Made by a program: the position numbers and the translations under genes
Source: Actinoplanes sp. L3-i22
GTDB lineage: Bacteria; Actinomycetota; Actinomycetes; Mycobacteriales; Micromonosporaceae
DNA: 64,000 nt
Direction: 5' to 3'
Assembly (NCBI RefSeq): GCF_019704555.1
Contig: NZ_AP024745.1
Coordinates: 1,484,001-1,548,000, forward strand
Notes under the pieces: model-generated
The model's database searches: none
What the model saw: only the letters and a program-made list of their open reading frames with translations
Told to the model about the DNA's origin: nothing
Part shown: piece after piece, positions 23,213 to 31,759 of the stretch
Numbering within the stretch: the first letter of the stretch is position 1
How the letters are laid out: each line of letters starts with the position of its first letter

Positions 23213-23896
23213 TCAGATCGCCATGGCGGCTCGCACGGTGGAGGTGGCGGCCTTGCCTCCCTCTCCGGTCTGGGTGACGAAGCCCGAGGCGAGCACGACG
23301 TAGTGCTCGGCGGCCTCGAGGGCGAAGCCGATGTGCTGTTCGACGAGCAGCACGTTGATGCCGTCGGCGGCCAGCTGCACGATGGTCTGCTCGATCTCGG
23401 CGACGATCGTGGGCTGGATGCCCTCGGTCGGCTCGTCGAGGATGAGCAGCTTCGGCTCGGTGATGAGGGCGCGGGCGATCGCGAGCTGCTGACGCTGCCC
23501 GCCGGAGAGCAGGCCCGCCTTCCGGGTGGCGAACTGCTCCAGTGCGGGGAAGCGAGCCATCTGCGCGTCGATGAGGCCCTTGCCGCCCCGGCGCCCGTCG
23601 GCGACGAGCTGGAGATTCTCCAGCGTCGTGAGGTCGCCGAACGACTGCTGGCCCTGCGGCACGTACGCCATGCCGCGAGCGACGCGCCGGTTGGGGGCGA
23701 GTGACGTGATGTCCTCGCCGTCGAACAACACGCGGCCCTTCGACGGCTTGATGAGGCCGATCGCGAGACGCAGCAGGGTCGTCTTGCCGGCGCCGTTGTG
23801 GCCGAGCACGGCGACGACCTTGCCGGACGGCACCGTCACGCCGTGCAGCACCTGAGTGCGCCCGTAGCCGGCCTCGATGTCGGTGAGCTCCAGCAT
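23213..23896 (-). CDS. urtE: Urea ABC transporter ATP-binding protein UrtE
   Basis: 227 residues. Walker A GHNGAGKTTLLRL, ABC signature LLSGGQRQQLAIARALI, Walker B KLLILDEPTEGIQP, which is typical of UrtE and LivF. The start ATG at 23896 follows the urtD stop by one base. It pairs with UrtD to power uptake through UrtBC. Confidence 0.95.
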   Translation of the reverse strand: MLELTDIEAGYGRTQVLHGVTVPSGKVVAVLGHNGAGKTTLLRLAIGLIKPSKGRVLFDGEDITSLAPNRRVARGMAYVPQGQQSFGDLTTLENLQLVADGRRGGKGLIDAQMARFPALEQFATRKAGLLSGGQRQQLAIARALITEPKLLILDEPTEGIQPTIVAEIEQTIVQLAADGINVLLVEQHIGFALEAAEHYVVLASGFVTQTGEGGKAATSTVRAAMAI

Positions 23897-23897
23897 G

Positions 23898-24704
23898 TCA
23901 GTCCTCCGTCAGCTTCTGCGTCCCGGCCGCCACAGGTTCGGGCACGACCGCCATGGCGGCCGTGGTGGCGGCGCCCGCGGTGCCGAGGTAGACCTCCTGC
24001 ACCTTGGGATCGGCCTGAACCTCGGCCACCGTGCCCTGCGACAGCACCTTGCCCTGGTGCAGCACCGTCACGCGGGTGGCGAAGCGGCGCATGAAGTCCA
24101 TGTCGTGCTCGACCACGAGCACGATGCGCTTCGCCGCGACGCGCTGCAGGAGCTCGCCGGTCGCGGTGCGCTCGTCCTGGCTCATGCCGGCGACGGGCTC
24201 GTCGAGCAGCAGCACCTTCGCGTCCTGCACGAGCAGCATCGCGATCTCCAGCCACTGCTTCTGGCCGTGCGACAGGATGCCGGCCGGCGTGGCCAGCTCG
24301 CCGGTGAGTCCGGTCTCCTCCAGCGCGTGCTCGATCGACGGGTCGACGCCGCGCCGGGCCCGCAGCAGCGCGGCCGAGGACCGGTGGCGTCCGGCGGCGA
24401 TGTCCAGGTTCTGCAGCACCGAGAGCTCGTCGAAGACGCTCGCGGTCTGGAAGGTGCGGCCGACCCCCAGGCGGACGATCTTGTGCACCTGCTTGCCGAG
24501 CAGCTCTTTGTCGCCGAGCCGGGCCGACCCGGTGCCCTTGGACAGCCCGGTGATGGCGTCGATGCAGGTCGTTTTGCCGGCGCCGTTCGGGCCGATGAGG
24601 AATCGGACCTCGCCGGGATGAGCGTCGAAGGAGACGCCGCCGACCGCGACGAAGCCCGAGAACTCGACGCGTAGGTCGGTGACAACGAGCGAATCATCGG
24701 TCAT
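23898..24704 (-). CDS. urtD: Urea ABC transporter ATP-binding protein UrtD
   Basis: 268 residues from the ATG at 24704, overlapping urtC (ATGA). Walker A GPNGAGKTTCIDAITG, signature ILSHGQKQWLEIAMLL (the SHGQKQWLEI variant is characteristic of UrtD), Walker B KVLLLDEPVAGM. The C-terminal 30 residues are an Ala-rich extension (GTAGAATTAAMAVVPEPVAA) not usual for the family. Confidence 0.95.
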   Translation of the reverse strand: MTDDSLVVTDLRVEFSGFVAVGGVSFDAHPGEVRFLIGPNGAGKTTCIDAITGLSKGTGSARLGDKELLGKQVHKIVRLGVGRTFQTASVFDELSVLQNLDIAAGRHRSSAALLRARRGVDPSIEHALEETGLTGELATPAGILSHGQKQWLEIAMLLVQDAKVLLLDEPVAGMSQDERTATGELLQRVAAKRIVLVVEHDMDFMRRFATRVTVLHQGKVLSQGTVAEVQADPKVQEVYLGTAGAATTAAMAVVPEPVAAGTQKLTED

Positions 24705-25798
24705 GACCGGACCTCTTCGAGCTCTGCGGCGACGATCGCCGGGGCGGGCTGTGGGCCGGCGCTTCGGCGCGCCCGCGCCATGAACCTGGCCGGCAGCGAC
24801 GACAGCCCGTTCGGCAGGAAGAGGATGACGACGATGAACAGGAGACCGAGGATGTAGATCCAGCCCTCGGGCCAGGTCGAGCCGAGGCTCGACTGTCCCC
24901 ATCCGACCGCCATCGCGCCGAGTGCGGGTCCGAAGAGCGATGCGCGGCCGCCGAAGGCGACGCCGGCGATCATGAGGATCGAGGCGGCGGCGCCCACCTC
25001 GGCCGGAGTGATGATGCCGACGATGGGCACGAACATCGCTCCGCCGATGCTTGCCATCAGCGCGGAGACGACGAACGCGACAAGCTTGACGTTGGCCGGG
25101 TCGTAGCCGAGGAAGCGCACGCGCTCCTCGGCGTCCCGGGTGGCGATGAGGAGTTCGCCGAAGCGGCTGCGGTAGAGCTGCCACACCGCGAGCAGGCACA
25201 CGATGAGCAGCGCGGCCGCGATGAGATAGACCATCAGCTTGTTCGCCGGGTCGTTCAGCACGAAGCCGAAGAAGTACTTGAAGTCGCTGAGCCCGGTGTC
25301 GCCCCCGGTCTCGCGGATCGTGGAGCTGATCAGGGTGGCCAGCGCGACGGCGAGCGCCTGCGTCAGGATCGCGAAGTACGCGCCCTTCACGCGCCGCTTG
25401 AACAGCGCGTAGCCGAGGATGCCGGCCAGGATCACCGGGAGCAGCACGATCGCCAGCAGGGTGAATCCCGTGCTGCGGAACGGCTCCCAGAATGCCGGGA
25501 GCGGCGCCAGCGGGTCGTAGAGCACCATGAACCCCGGGATTCGGTCACCGGCGGTCTCCAGCGTGAGGTGCATGGCCATCGAGTAGGCGCCGAGGGCGAA
25601 GAACACCCCCTGCCCCATCACGAGCATCCCGCCGCGGCCCCACGCCAGGCCGATGCCGACGGCGGCGATGGCCCAGCAGCAGTACTTGCCGAGGTTGCTG
25701 AGCCAGTGATCGGTGAGCACGAGCGGAGCGACCGCGAGGAGCAGGACGGCGAACGCCCCGATGCCGCTGAGGGAGATCCAAGGCTTCAACTTGGTCAT
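24701..25798 (-). CDS. urtC: Urea ABC transporter permease UrtC
   Basis: 365 residues from the ATG at 25798, overlapping urtB (ATGA). About ten membrane segments. UrtC/LivM traits: LGKYCCWAIAAVGIGLAWGR, GVFFALGAYSMAMHL, KGAYFAILTQALAVALATL, and RDAEERVRFLGYDPANVKL (the EAA-like cytoplasmic loop). It forms the channel with UrtB. Confidence 0.95.
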   Translation of the reverse strand: MTKLKPWISLSGIGAFAVLLLAVAPLVLTDHWLSNLGKYCCWAIAAVGIGLAWGRGGMLVMGQGVFFALGAYSMAMHLTLETAGDRIPGFMVLYDPLAPLPAFWEPFRSTGFTLLAIVLLPVILAGILGYALFKRRVKGAYFAILTQALAVALATLISSTIRETGGDTGLSDFKYFFGFVLNDPANKLMVYLIAAALLIVCLLAVWQLYRSRFGELLIATRDAEERVRFLGYDPANVKLVAFVVSALMASIGGAMFVPIVGIITPAEVGAAASILMIAGVAFGGRASLFGPALGAMAVGWGQSSLGSTWPEGWIYILGLLFIVVILFLPNGLSSLPARFMARARRSAGPQPAPAIVAAELEEVRS

Positions 25799-26685
25799 AC
25801 CAGACTCCTGGTTCGCACCGTGAACAGGCCCTGAGGGCGTAGTTGCAGGAAGACGATCACGAGGATGAAGGCGAGCACCTGCGCGAAGCTGCCGGTCGTC
25901 CAGTAGGCGAAGTACGAGAGGGCGACACCCACCACCCACGCGGCGATGATGGTGCCCTTGAGCTGGCCGATGCCACCGGCGGCCACGACGAGGAAGGCCG
26001 GGATGATGTACTGCGCGCCCATTTGGGAGTTCGTGCCGCCGATCAGCGACGCGGCCACGCCCGCGACCCCGGCCAGTCCCGAACCGGTGAAGAAGGTGAG
26101 GCGGTCGATGGTGCGGGTGGAGATCCCCGAGGTCTCGGCGAGGTCCCGGTTGTGCACGGTCGCCCGGATGCGGCGGCCGAACGCGGTGTACTTGAGCCAG
26201 GCCGCCAGCGCGGCGACGCAGGCGGTCGCGAGCAGGATGGTGAACACCTGCCGCAGCGGCCATTCGTAGCCGAGGATGTTCAGCTGCCCGTCGAGCCAGT
26301 CGGGCTTCTCCACCGGGACGCCCTGGGACGGGAAGATCTGCAGTGCCGCCTGCTGGAGGACCAGGCTGACACCGACCGTGACGAGCAGGGTGTCGAGGGG
26401 CCGGCGGTACATCCATTGGATGATGGTTACCTCGAGCAGGAGGCCGAACAGGCCCGCGACGACGAACGCGACCGGCAGCGCGACCGGGATCGACAGGTCG
26501 CTGGCCGCGATCACCTGCTGGACGAGGTAGGCGGCGAAGGCTCCGATCATGAGGAACTCGCCGTGAGCCATGTTGATCACGCCCATCTGGCCGAAGGTGA
26601 GCGAGAGGCCCAGCGCGGCGAGCAGGAGCAGCGCGCCCTGTGCGCTGCCGTTCAACAGCGGTGCGATCAGTGCGTCCACGTGCAC
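25795..26685 (-). CDS. urtB: Urea ABC transporter permease UrtB
   Basis: 296 residues, shorter than UrtB forms with a periplasmic N-terminal extension, as usual in actinobacteria. Eight or so membrane helices; the LivH-type motif TFGQMGVINMAHGEFLMIGA and the RRIRATVHNRDLAETSGIST loop are present. It is separated from urtA by 70 bp that contain a strong hairpin. Confidence 0.95.
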   Translation of the reverse strand: MHVDALIAPLLNGSAQGALLLLAALGLSLTFGQMGVINMAHGEFLMIGAFAAYLVQQVIAASDLSIPVALPVAFVVAGLFGLLLEVTIIQWMYRRPLDTLLVTVGVSLVLQQAALQIFPSQGVPVEKPDWLDGQLNILGYEWPLRQVFTILLATACVAALAAWLKYTAFGRRIRATVHNRDLAETSGISTRTIDRLTFFTGSGLAGVAGVAASLIGGTNSQMGAQYIIPAFLVVAAGGIGQLKGTIIAAWVVGVALSYFAYWTTGSFAQVLAFILVIVFLQLRPQGLFTVRTRSLV

Positions 26686-26715
26686 TCGCTCTCTCTAGCG
26701 TCTCTGTGGAGGGGA

Positions 26716-26747
26716 GGGGTCGCATGCCGTGGGCGACATGCGACCCC
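26716..26747. terminator. Hairpin between urtA and urtB
   Basis: GGGGTCGCATG (26716-26726) and CATGCGACCCC (26737-26747), a perfect 11-bp stem with a 10-base loop and no T run. It probably attenuates or stabilises the mRNA so that the binding protein is made in excess over the permeases. Confidence 0.65.
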
Positions 26748-26755
26748 GCGGGCGA

Positions 26756-28054
26756 TCAGCCTGCTGCGGCCACCAGCTGCTCGCGGACGTCCGCCGGGAA
26801 CCAGTCGTAGGCCTTGAGGTACGGGTCCGGCTCGATGAACTTGTCGGAGGACCAGACGATGTCGAACTGGTTGTTGGCGTTGATCTGTCCGATGTGGCCC
26901 GGCTTGGAGATGTGGTGGTTCTCGCCGTCGAGCGTGACCTTGCCCTCCGGTGCGTCGAACGTGATGGTGTTCTTCTTCGCCGCGGCGTTCACCGCGTCGA
27001 CGTCGAACGAGCCGGCCGCCTCGACGAGGGCCTTGTACAGGTACAGCGAGATGTAGGCGGCCTCCATCGGGTCGGAGGTGACGCCGCTGCTGTTGGGGTA
27101 GGCCTTCCAGCTGTCGATGAACTTCGGGTTGGTGTCGGTCTTGAGCGACTGGAAGTAGTTCCAGGACGCGTAGTTCCCGGTGACCGCGTGGCCCATGGCC
27201 GGCGCCTCCTCCTCGGCGATCGACACCGAGATGATCGGCGTCTTCGCGGGGGTGAGGCCGGCGTCGTAGTACGCCTTGATGAAGCCGACGTTCGACGAGC
27301 CGTTGATGGTGTTGAAGATGAAGTCGGGCTTGGCCGCCGCGATCTTCGCCACCTGGCTGGTCCAGTCGTCCTTGTCGAGGGGCACGTACTCCTCGCCGAC
27401 GATCTTGATGCCGAGCTTGGCCGCGTAGAGCTTGATGATCGCGTTCGCGGTGCGGGGGAAGACGTAGTCGCTGCCGGCGAGGAACAGCGTCTTCACGCCC
27501 TTGGAGGCGAGGAAGTCCATCGCCGGGATGATCTGCTGGTTGGTGGTCGCGCCGGTGTAGTAGATGTTCGGTGACGACTCGAGGCCCTCGTACTGCACCG
27601 GGTAGAAGAAGAGGCCGTTGAGCTTCTCGACGACCGGCTTCACGGCCTTGCGGGAGGACGAGGTCCAGCCGCCGAAGATCGCGGCGACGCAGTCCTGGGT
27701 GAGCAGCTTCTCGGTCTTCTCCGCGAAGGTCGGCCAGTCGGTGGCGCCGTCCTCCTGGACGTACTTGATCTTTTTGCCGAGGATGCCGCCGCTGGCGTTG
27801 ATCTCGTCGGAGGCCATGTGCAGCACATTGGAGACGGTCTTCTCGGAGATCGCCATGCCGCCGGTGAGGGAGTTGAGGAAGCCGAGCTTGACGGTGTCTC
27901 CGGACGTGTCGACACAGCTGGCTGCCGGGGACGATCCGGCACTGGCCGTTTCGTCGCCGGCCCGGGCGCCACAGCCGGCGAGCACGAGGGCCATGGTCGT
28001 CCCGAGGGCTCCCGTAGCCATCAGCGCGCGCATCCGCTTGCTGGAGTTGGGCAT
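26756..28054 (-). CDS. urtA: Urea ABC transporter substrate-binding lipoprotein UrtA
   Basis: 432 residues. A lipoprotein signal is present (KRMRALMATGALGTTMALVL, then AGCGAR with the lipobox Cys at about 28). The mature part is a Peripla_BP_5/6 fold with UrtA signatures: GFLNSLTGGMAISEKTVSN, AIFGGWTSSSRKAVKPVVEK, NGLFFYPVQYEGLESSPNI and YTGATTNQQIIPAMDF. It binds urea or a related amide outside the membrane and hands it to UrtBC. It is the first gene of the operon. There is no urease or urea carboxylase gene in the window. Confidence 0.95.
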   Translation of the reverse strand: MPNSSKRMRALMATGALGTTMALVLAGCGARAGDETASAGSSPAASCVDTSGDTVKLGFLNSLTGGMAISEKTVSNVLHMASDEINASGGILGKKIKYVQEDGATDWPTFAEKTEKLLTQDCVAAIFGGWTSSSRKAVKPVVEKLNGLFFYPVQYEGLESSPNIYYTGATTNQQIIPAMDFLASKGVKTLFLAGSDYVFPRTANAIIKLYAAKLGIKIVGEEYVPLDKDDWTSQVAKIAAAKPDFIFNTINGSSNVGFIKAYYDAGLTPAKTPIISVSIAEEEAPAMGHAVTGNYASWNYFQSLKTDTNPKFIDSWKAYPNSSGVTSDPMEAAYISLYLYKALVEAAGSFDVDAVNAAAKKNTITFDAPEGKVTLDGENHHISKPGHIGQINANNQFDIVWSSDKFIEPDPYLKAYDWFPADVREQLVAAAG

Positions 28055-28436
28055 ATGTGAACTCCGTTCCTGGTGAAAGGGACGTGAATCATGCGGAGGA
28101 AATGTTCAGGGCGAGCTGCCGTCGTCCCGAGTCCCCGCCCGGTGCCGCTGACTGCCGCTAGTGAGAGCAGACTGGCCGTGAGTCATTGCTCTGACATTTC
28201 TTGATTGTTCCAACTCTGTAGCCGCCAAGTCGGTCAGGCTGCGTTAGCCCTAGAAACGCGCAGAGAATCACGAATCTGAGATGTCAAAGTTCTGCCACTA
28301 GCGGGGAGGGTGCGACACGCATGGCACACTTCTGACATCACCTGGAGCGCTGTCGTTCGATGCCCGGGGCAACGGTGGGGCCGGTCGGGGAGAATCCGTC
28401 GTGGTGGTGGGACCTACGCAGCGGAGGTAAGACCTG
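28055..28436. promoter_or_regulatory. Intergenic promoter region between urtA and the divergent gene at 28437
   Basis: 382 bp without a gene. It holds a GTTAG-N5-GAAAC pair at 28243-28257, one base shorter in spacing than the GlnR box consensus, and the words CTGACAT (28191, 28332) and ATGTCAA (28280) that could form regulator half-sites. Nothing here proves a given regulator. I looked for a guanidine-I riboswitch because of the transporter context and could not match its conserved segments. Confidence 0.4.
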
Positions 28437-28898
28437 ATGACCTATGCCGTGGACTTCGAGACCGTGTCGACCGTGGGGTTGGAGTCGTCGCCCGTTGCCG
28501 AGGCGCTGGCCGGGCTTCGGGCGAACGAGGCTCGGTACTTCAAGAACAAGTACGGGCATGTCTTCACCGTGGAGCCGGCCGATGAGGCCACGGCGGCGGT
28601 CGAGTGGGTGACCCGCATCCTTGACGAGGAGCGGGGTCTGGTCATCTCGGCCAAGCCGCTCGAGGCGAGCTCGTTCCAGGTCGAGAACATCCGGATGGCC
28701 TACGTCTTCTACGAGGACGGCCTGTCGATCAACGTGATGTACACCGTCGACGACGGTGGGAAGCGGGCGGTCGGGTTCAAGCTCTCCGACGGCATGGAGG
28801 TGCCGGCCGAGTTGGGGGCGTTCAAGTTCGCCCGGCAGAAGTCGAAGCTGGCCGGGACCATTCGCGGCTCCTACTTCGTGATCAAGAAGGAGCACTGA
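28437..28898 (+). CDS. Conserved-looking small soluble protein, unknown function
   Basis: 153 residues from the ATG at 28437, which is preceded by GGAGGTAAGACCTG. Mixed alpha/beta without signal or membrane segment: SSPVAEALAGLRANEARYFK, VFTVEPADEATAAVEWVTRI, FQVENIRMAYVFYEDGLSIN, TIRGSYFVIKKEH. No family recognised. It is convergent with the esterase gene and ends at a bidirectional terminator. Confidence 0.75.
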   Translation: MTYAVDFETVSTVGLESSPVAEALAGLRANEARYFKNKYGHVFTVEPADEATAAVEWVTRILDEERGLVISAKPLEASSFQVENIRMAYVFYEDGLSINVMYTVDDGGKRAVGFKLSDGMEVPAELGAFKFARQKSKLAGTIRGSYFVIKKEH

Positions 28899-28915
28899 GC
28901 CCGGACACGGCAGAT

Positions 28916-28952
28916 GCCGGGTCGCCGCAGAAGGTGCCTCCGGCGACCCGGC
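28916..28952. terminator. Bidirectional terminator
   Basis: GCCGGGTCGCCG (28916-28927) pairs perfectly with CGGCGACCCGGC (28941-28952), between convergent genes ending at 28898 and 28963. Confidence 0.85.
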
Positions 28953-28962
28953 AAAATCACGA

Positions 28963-30720
28963 TCAGGGCCAGATGTACGGCGTCTTCACCGGCTTCGGCT
29001 CGTGGGGCTGCTGCACCGGATGTGCCCGGAACTGTTCACTGTGCAGGCCGAACGAGCGGTCCAGCTTCGGGATCCAGTACGCGTCGTCGTGCCGCCCGGG
29101 GCCGAGCTGGTAGTCGTGCCGGACCCCCTTCGCCGCCAGCGCCGTGCTCATCTGCTGCGCGGCCACCCCGAAGCGGTAGTCGTCGGAGTCACCGCCGTCG
29201 AAGTAGTACCGGTGCTGGTTCAGCTCGGCCGCCGTCATCCCGGCGACCAGGGTGAGCGGCCGCAGCCCGGCGTTGGCGGCCTGTTCAGCGGCCGTCCCGA
29301 CCAGCGGTGACAGGCTGAGCGCGCCCATGTGGCTGGCGATCGAGCTGAACACCGCCGGGTTCTTCAGGCCCAGGGTGAACGCGCCCTGCCCGCCCATCGA
29401 GACGCCGCTGATCCCGCGGTGGTCACGGTCCGCGATCGTCCGGTAGGAGCGGTCGACCAGCGGGACGATCTCGTCGACGATCATCGTGCGGTAGTTGCCG
29501 GCCGATGTGTCGACGTACCAGCCGCTGCCGCCGTCCGGGAAGACGACGATCGACTCCTCCAGGCCGTTGTCCTCGACCACCTTGTCGAGGACGGCGTCGA
29601 TGTTCCGCGCCTCCCACTCGATGTTGCTGCCGTTGAAACCGTTGAGCAGGTAGACGACCGGATACTTCCGATTCGTCGTACGGGTGTAGCTCGGCGGCAG
29701 GTACACATTGAACTGCGCCCGGCGGCCCATCGCGGCGGAGGCGTAGTCGTCCCGGAAGAACCGCGCGTGGTCGCCCAGCTCCAGGTCCCGGCGCGGGTCG
29801 AGGTAGAGCAGCTCCCGGGTCGGCACGAGGTTTCCCCAGGTGCGGATGGTGTCGACGACGAGCCGGCCCTGGCTGTCCACGAACACCTCGGCCTGCGTGT
29901 CGGTCAGCGTCGTGCGGCCGGTCGACCGGAGGGACGCGAGTCGCCGCTCGGCGGTGTCGCCCTGGTGGAAGAAGCCCGGCGCCAGGGTCGCGGCATACCC
30001 ACGGAGATCCCCGGTCGCGACCGCGCGATGCTGGCGATTCAAGATCGAACAGACATGAGCCAATTGGGTACGGGATGCCGCCGTGCCCGTGGTTCCGGCG
30101 AGCGCCCGCAGGCGGGCCTTGGAGAACAACCCGACCGGACCCTGGTAGAAGCCGCCGCCCCCGGTGCCGTCGTAGACGCGGACGGCGAGGGTGTTGGTGG
30201 CGCCCCAGCGCAGCAGCCCGTCGGCCGGGTAGTACTCGCGCGGGACCTCCCAGGTGGAGTCGAAGACCGGCGGGAAACCGCCGGTGTGCCCGATCTCCTG
30301 GCCGTTGAGGAAGGTCTGGTCGGCGTCGTCGATCTTGCCGAGCGCGGCGACCACGGCGGAGTCGGTGACCCCGGCCGGCCGGGCGGGCAGGGTGAAGGTC
30401 TTGCGGTACCAGGCGAATCCGTCGTACGACGAGAGGTCGGCCTGCGTCCCCCAGTTGTCCGGGACGGTCCAGTCCCGCCAGGTGGTGTCGGTGAAGGACG
30501 GGTCCGCCCACGCGGGGTCGTCGCCGGTCGTGAATTTCCAGCCGGGGCCGGCCAGATCCACCCCGAAATCGATCGAGCCGGTGGTGGCGCAGGAGGTGTC
30601 GCCGGCGGACATCGTCCCAGCTGAAGCCGATGTGGGAACGTTCACAGACGCAAGCGTGAGGAGTAGGGTGCCCAGCAGGGCGGTGCCTGCGCGGCCGAAG
30701 CGATGAGTGGTTGTTGACAT
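28963..30720 (-). CDS. Secreted multi-domain esterase (esterase D / enterochelin-esterase-like)
   Basis: 585 residues from the ATG at 30720 with GGAGAGG upstream; the longer frame to 30804 lacks a ribosome site. Signal peptide (FGRAGTALLGTLLLTLASVN, cleavage near SASA). Domain 1 (about 40-210) is a jelly-roll galactose-binding type fold (WYRKTFTLPARPAG, DDADQTFLNGQEIGHTGGFP). A short NTF2-like or linker segment follows (NRQHRAVATGDLRGYAATLA). The C-terminal alpha/beta hydrolase has QFNVYLPPSYTRTTNRKYPV, the nucleophile elbow GVSMGGQGAF (GxSxG) and the likely catalytic His in GPGRHDDAYW. It probably de-esterifies a plant or microbial polymer or ester outside the cell. Confidence 0.88.
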   Translation of the reverse strand: MSTTTHRFGRAGTALLGTLLLTLASVNVPTSASAGTMSAGDTSCATTGSIDFGVDLAGPGWKFTTGDDPAWADPSFTDTTWRDWTVPDNWGTQADLSSYDGFAWYRKTFTLPARPAGVTDSAVVAALGKIDDADQTFLNGQEIGHTGGFPPVFDSTWEVPREYYPADGLLRWGATNTLAVRVYDGTGGGGFYQGPVGLFSKARLRALAGTTGTAASRTQLAHVCSILNRQHRAVATGDLRGYAATLAPGFFHQGDTAERRLASLRSTGRTTLTDTQAEVFVDSQGRLVVDTIRTWGNLVPTRELLYLDPRRDLELGDHARFFRDDYASAAMGRRAQFNVYLPPSYTRTTNRKYPVVYLLNGFNGSNIEWEARNIDAVLDKVVEDNGLEESIVVFPDGGSGWYVDTSAGNYRTMIVDEIVPLVDRSYRTIADRDHRGISGVSMGGQGAFTLGLKNPAVFSSIASHMGALSLSPLVGTAAEQAANAGLRPLTLVAGMTAAELNQHRYYFDGGDSDDYRFGVAAQQMSTALAAKGVRHDYQLGPGRHDDAYWIPKLDRSFGLHSEQFRAHPVQQPHEPKPVKTPYIWP

Positions 30721-30905
30721 CGGGCCTCTCCTTGAAGAGACGTTCACAAATTCACACACGAAACATGCTGGACGCACACTCGCAATATTCGTGATTGATG
30801 TCAATAAGTACTTGGCTGGTCACCGGAATGATGGAAAGTGTTCGATTCCGTGCGAGATGCCCCGGCCGTACATCGAAGCCCTTGGTGGTTTCCGGCTGGC
30901 CGCGG

Positions 30906-30936
30906 CCCGGGGTTGCGCGGTCAGCGCAACCCCGGG
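30906..30936. terminator. Strong hairpin terminator
   Basis: CCCGGGGTTGCGC (30906-30918), loop GGTCA, GCGCAACCCCGGG (30924-30936), followed on the + strand by AAGGTTTTT. It sits just past the stop of the secreted repeat protein (- strand, 30945). Between it and the esterase start at 30720 I see only the esterase promoter region. Confidence 0.8.
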
Positions 30937-30944
30937 AAGGTTTT

Positions 30945-31499
30945 TCAGACCCGGCACTGCCAGGTGGCGGCGTCGTAGTAGTTGGCGAAGCGGTCGATCG
31001 TCGCCGTGCTGCCGACCGTGTATTTGCAGGCCGCGGGCAGGTTGACGTCGAAGTAGACCGGGTCGACCCGGCTGTAGTTGACGCAGTGCCAGTCGTAGAC
31101 CGTGGTGCCGAGCAGGGCGGCGGCGCTGTGCCCGGTGGAGACGCAGTATTCGTTGATCGCCGGGGTGACCACGGTGGACGTCACGTTCCAGCAGGAGACC
31201 GAGGTGGGGTCGGTGAAGCTGCCGATCCGGTCGACCGCGGTGCCGGTGCCGTAGGTCCAGCGGCAGGCGGCCTCGAAGGTCAGGTCGTGCCGGCTGCCGT
31301 CGCCGGCCACGCAGTGCCAGTCATAGGCGGTCGAACCGGTCAGGGCGGCGTCGGAGTAGCCGATCGAGCGGCAGTAGGCGCCGAGGTCGAGCCCGCCGAG
31401 CTGCTGGGGCGTCGAGGCCGCGGCGGCCGGGCTGATCGCGGCGAACATTCCGGCGAAGCCGACGATCAGGGCGATCAGCGCCTTGCTGAGCGAACGCAT
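30945..31499 (-). CDS. Secreted cysteine-containing protein made of two tandem repeats
   Basis: 184 residues from the ATG at 31499 with CCAGGAGAG upstream. Signal peptide (SLSKALIALIVGFAGMFAAI, cleavage after SPAAAA). The mature part is an internal duplication of about 70 residues: LGAYCRSIGYSDAALTGSTA, YDWHC, then FEAACRWTYG and VSCW; and again INEYCVSTGHSAAALLGTTV, YDWHC, LPAACKYTVG and TWQC. Four Cys per repeat probably form disulfides. The YxWHC/AC pattern recurs in actinobacterial extracellular proteins whose role I do not know. The 200 bp upstream hold its promoter and no gene. Confidence 0.8.
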   Translation of the reverse strand: MRSLSKALIALIVGFAGMFAAISPAAAASTPQQLGGLDLGAYCRSIGYSDAALTGSTAYDWHCVAGDGSRHDLTFEAACRWTYGTGTAVDRIGSFTDPTSVSCWNVTSTVVTPAINEYCVSTGHSAAALLGTTVYDWHCVNYSRVDPVYFDVNLPAACKYTVGSTATIDRFANYYDAATWQCRV

Positions 31500-31759
31500 A
31501 ACTCTCCTGGAGAGATCCGGTGATGTCCGGCATGAGCCGGAACCATCCTCTTTGGACAGGGCCGGGCTCAGCCTAGGGCGCAAACCGGTCGATGCAAGAC
31601 CTTGCAAAGAGAACGTAACTTCATCCACGCAATGATTTCTCTTTCAGGATCAAAGACAAGACCGATTTGCGAGGTACGAACGTAATCACCTGATCCGGCA
31701 CTCGACCGCCTCTCCCGCGTTGGTGTACTACGAAATGCACCGTTACCGAGGGGAGCGCA

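Noticed and set aside
28055..28436. Guanidine-I or other riboswitch upstream of urtA
   Set aside because: The conserved riboswitch segments could not be matched; only a short TCTAGGG-like word is present.
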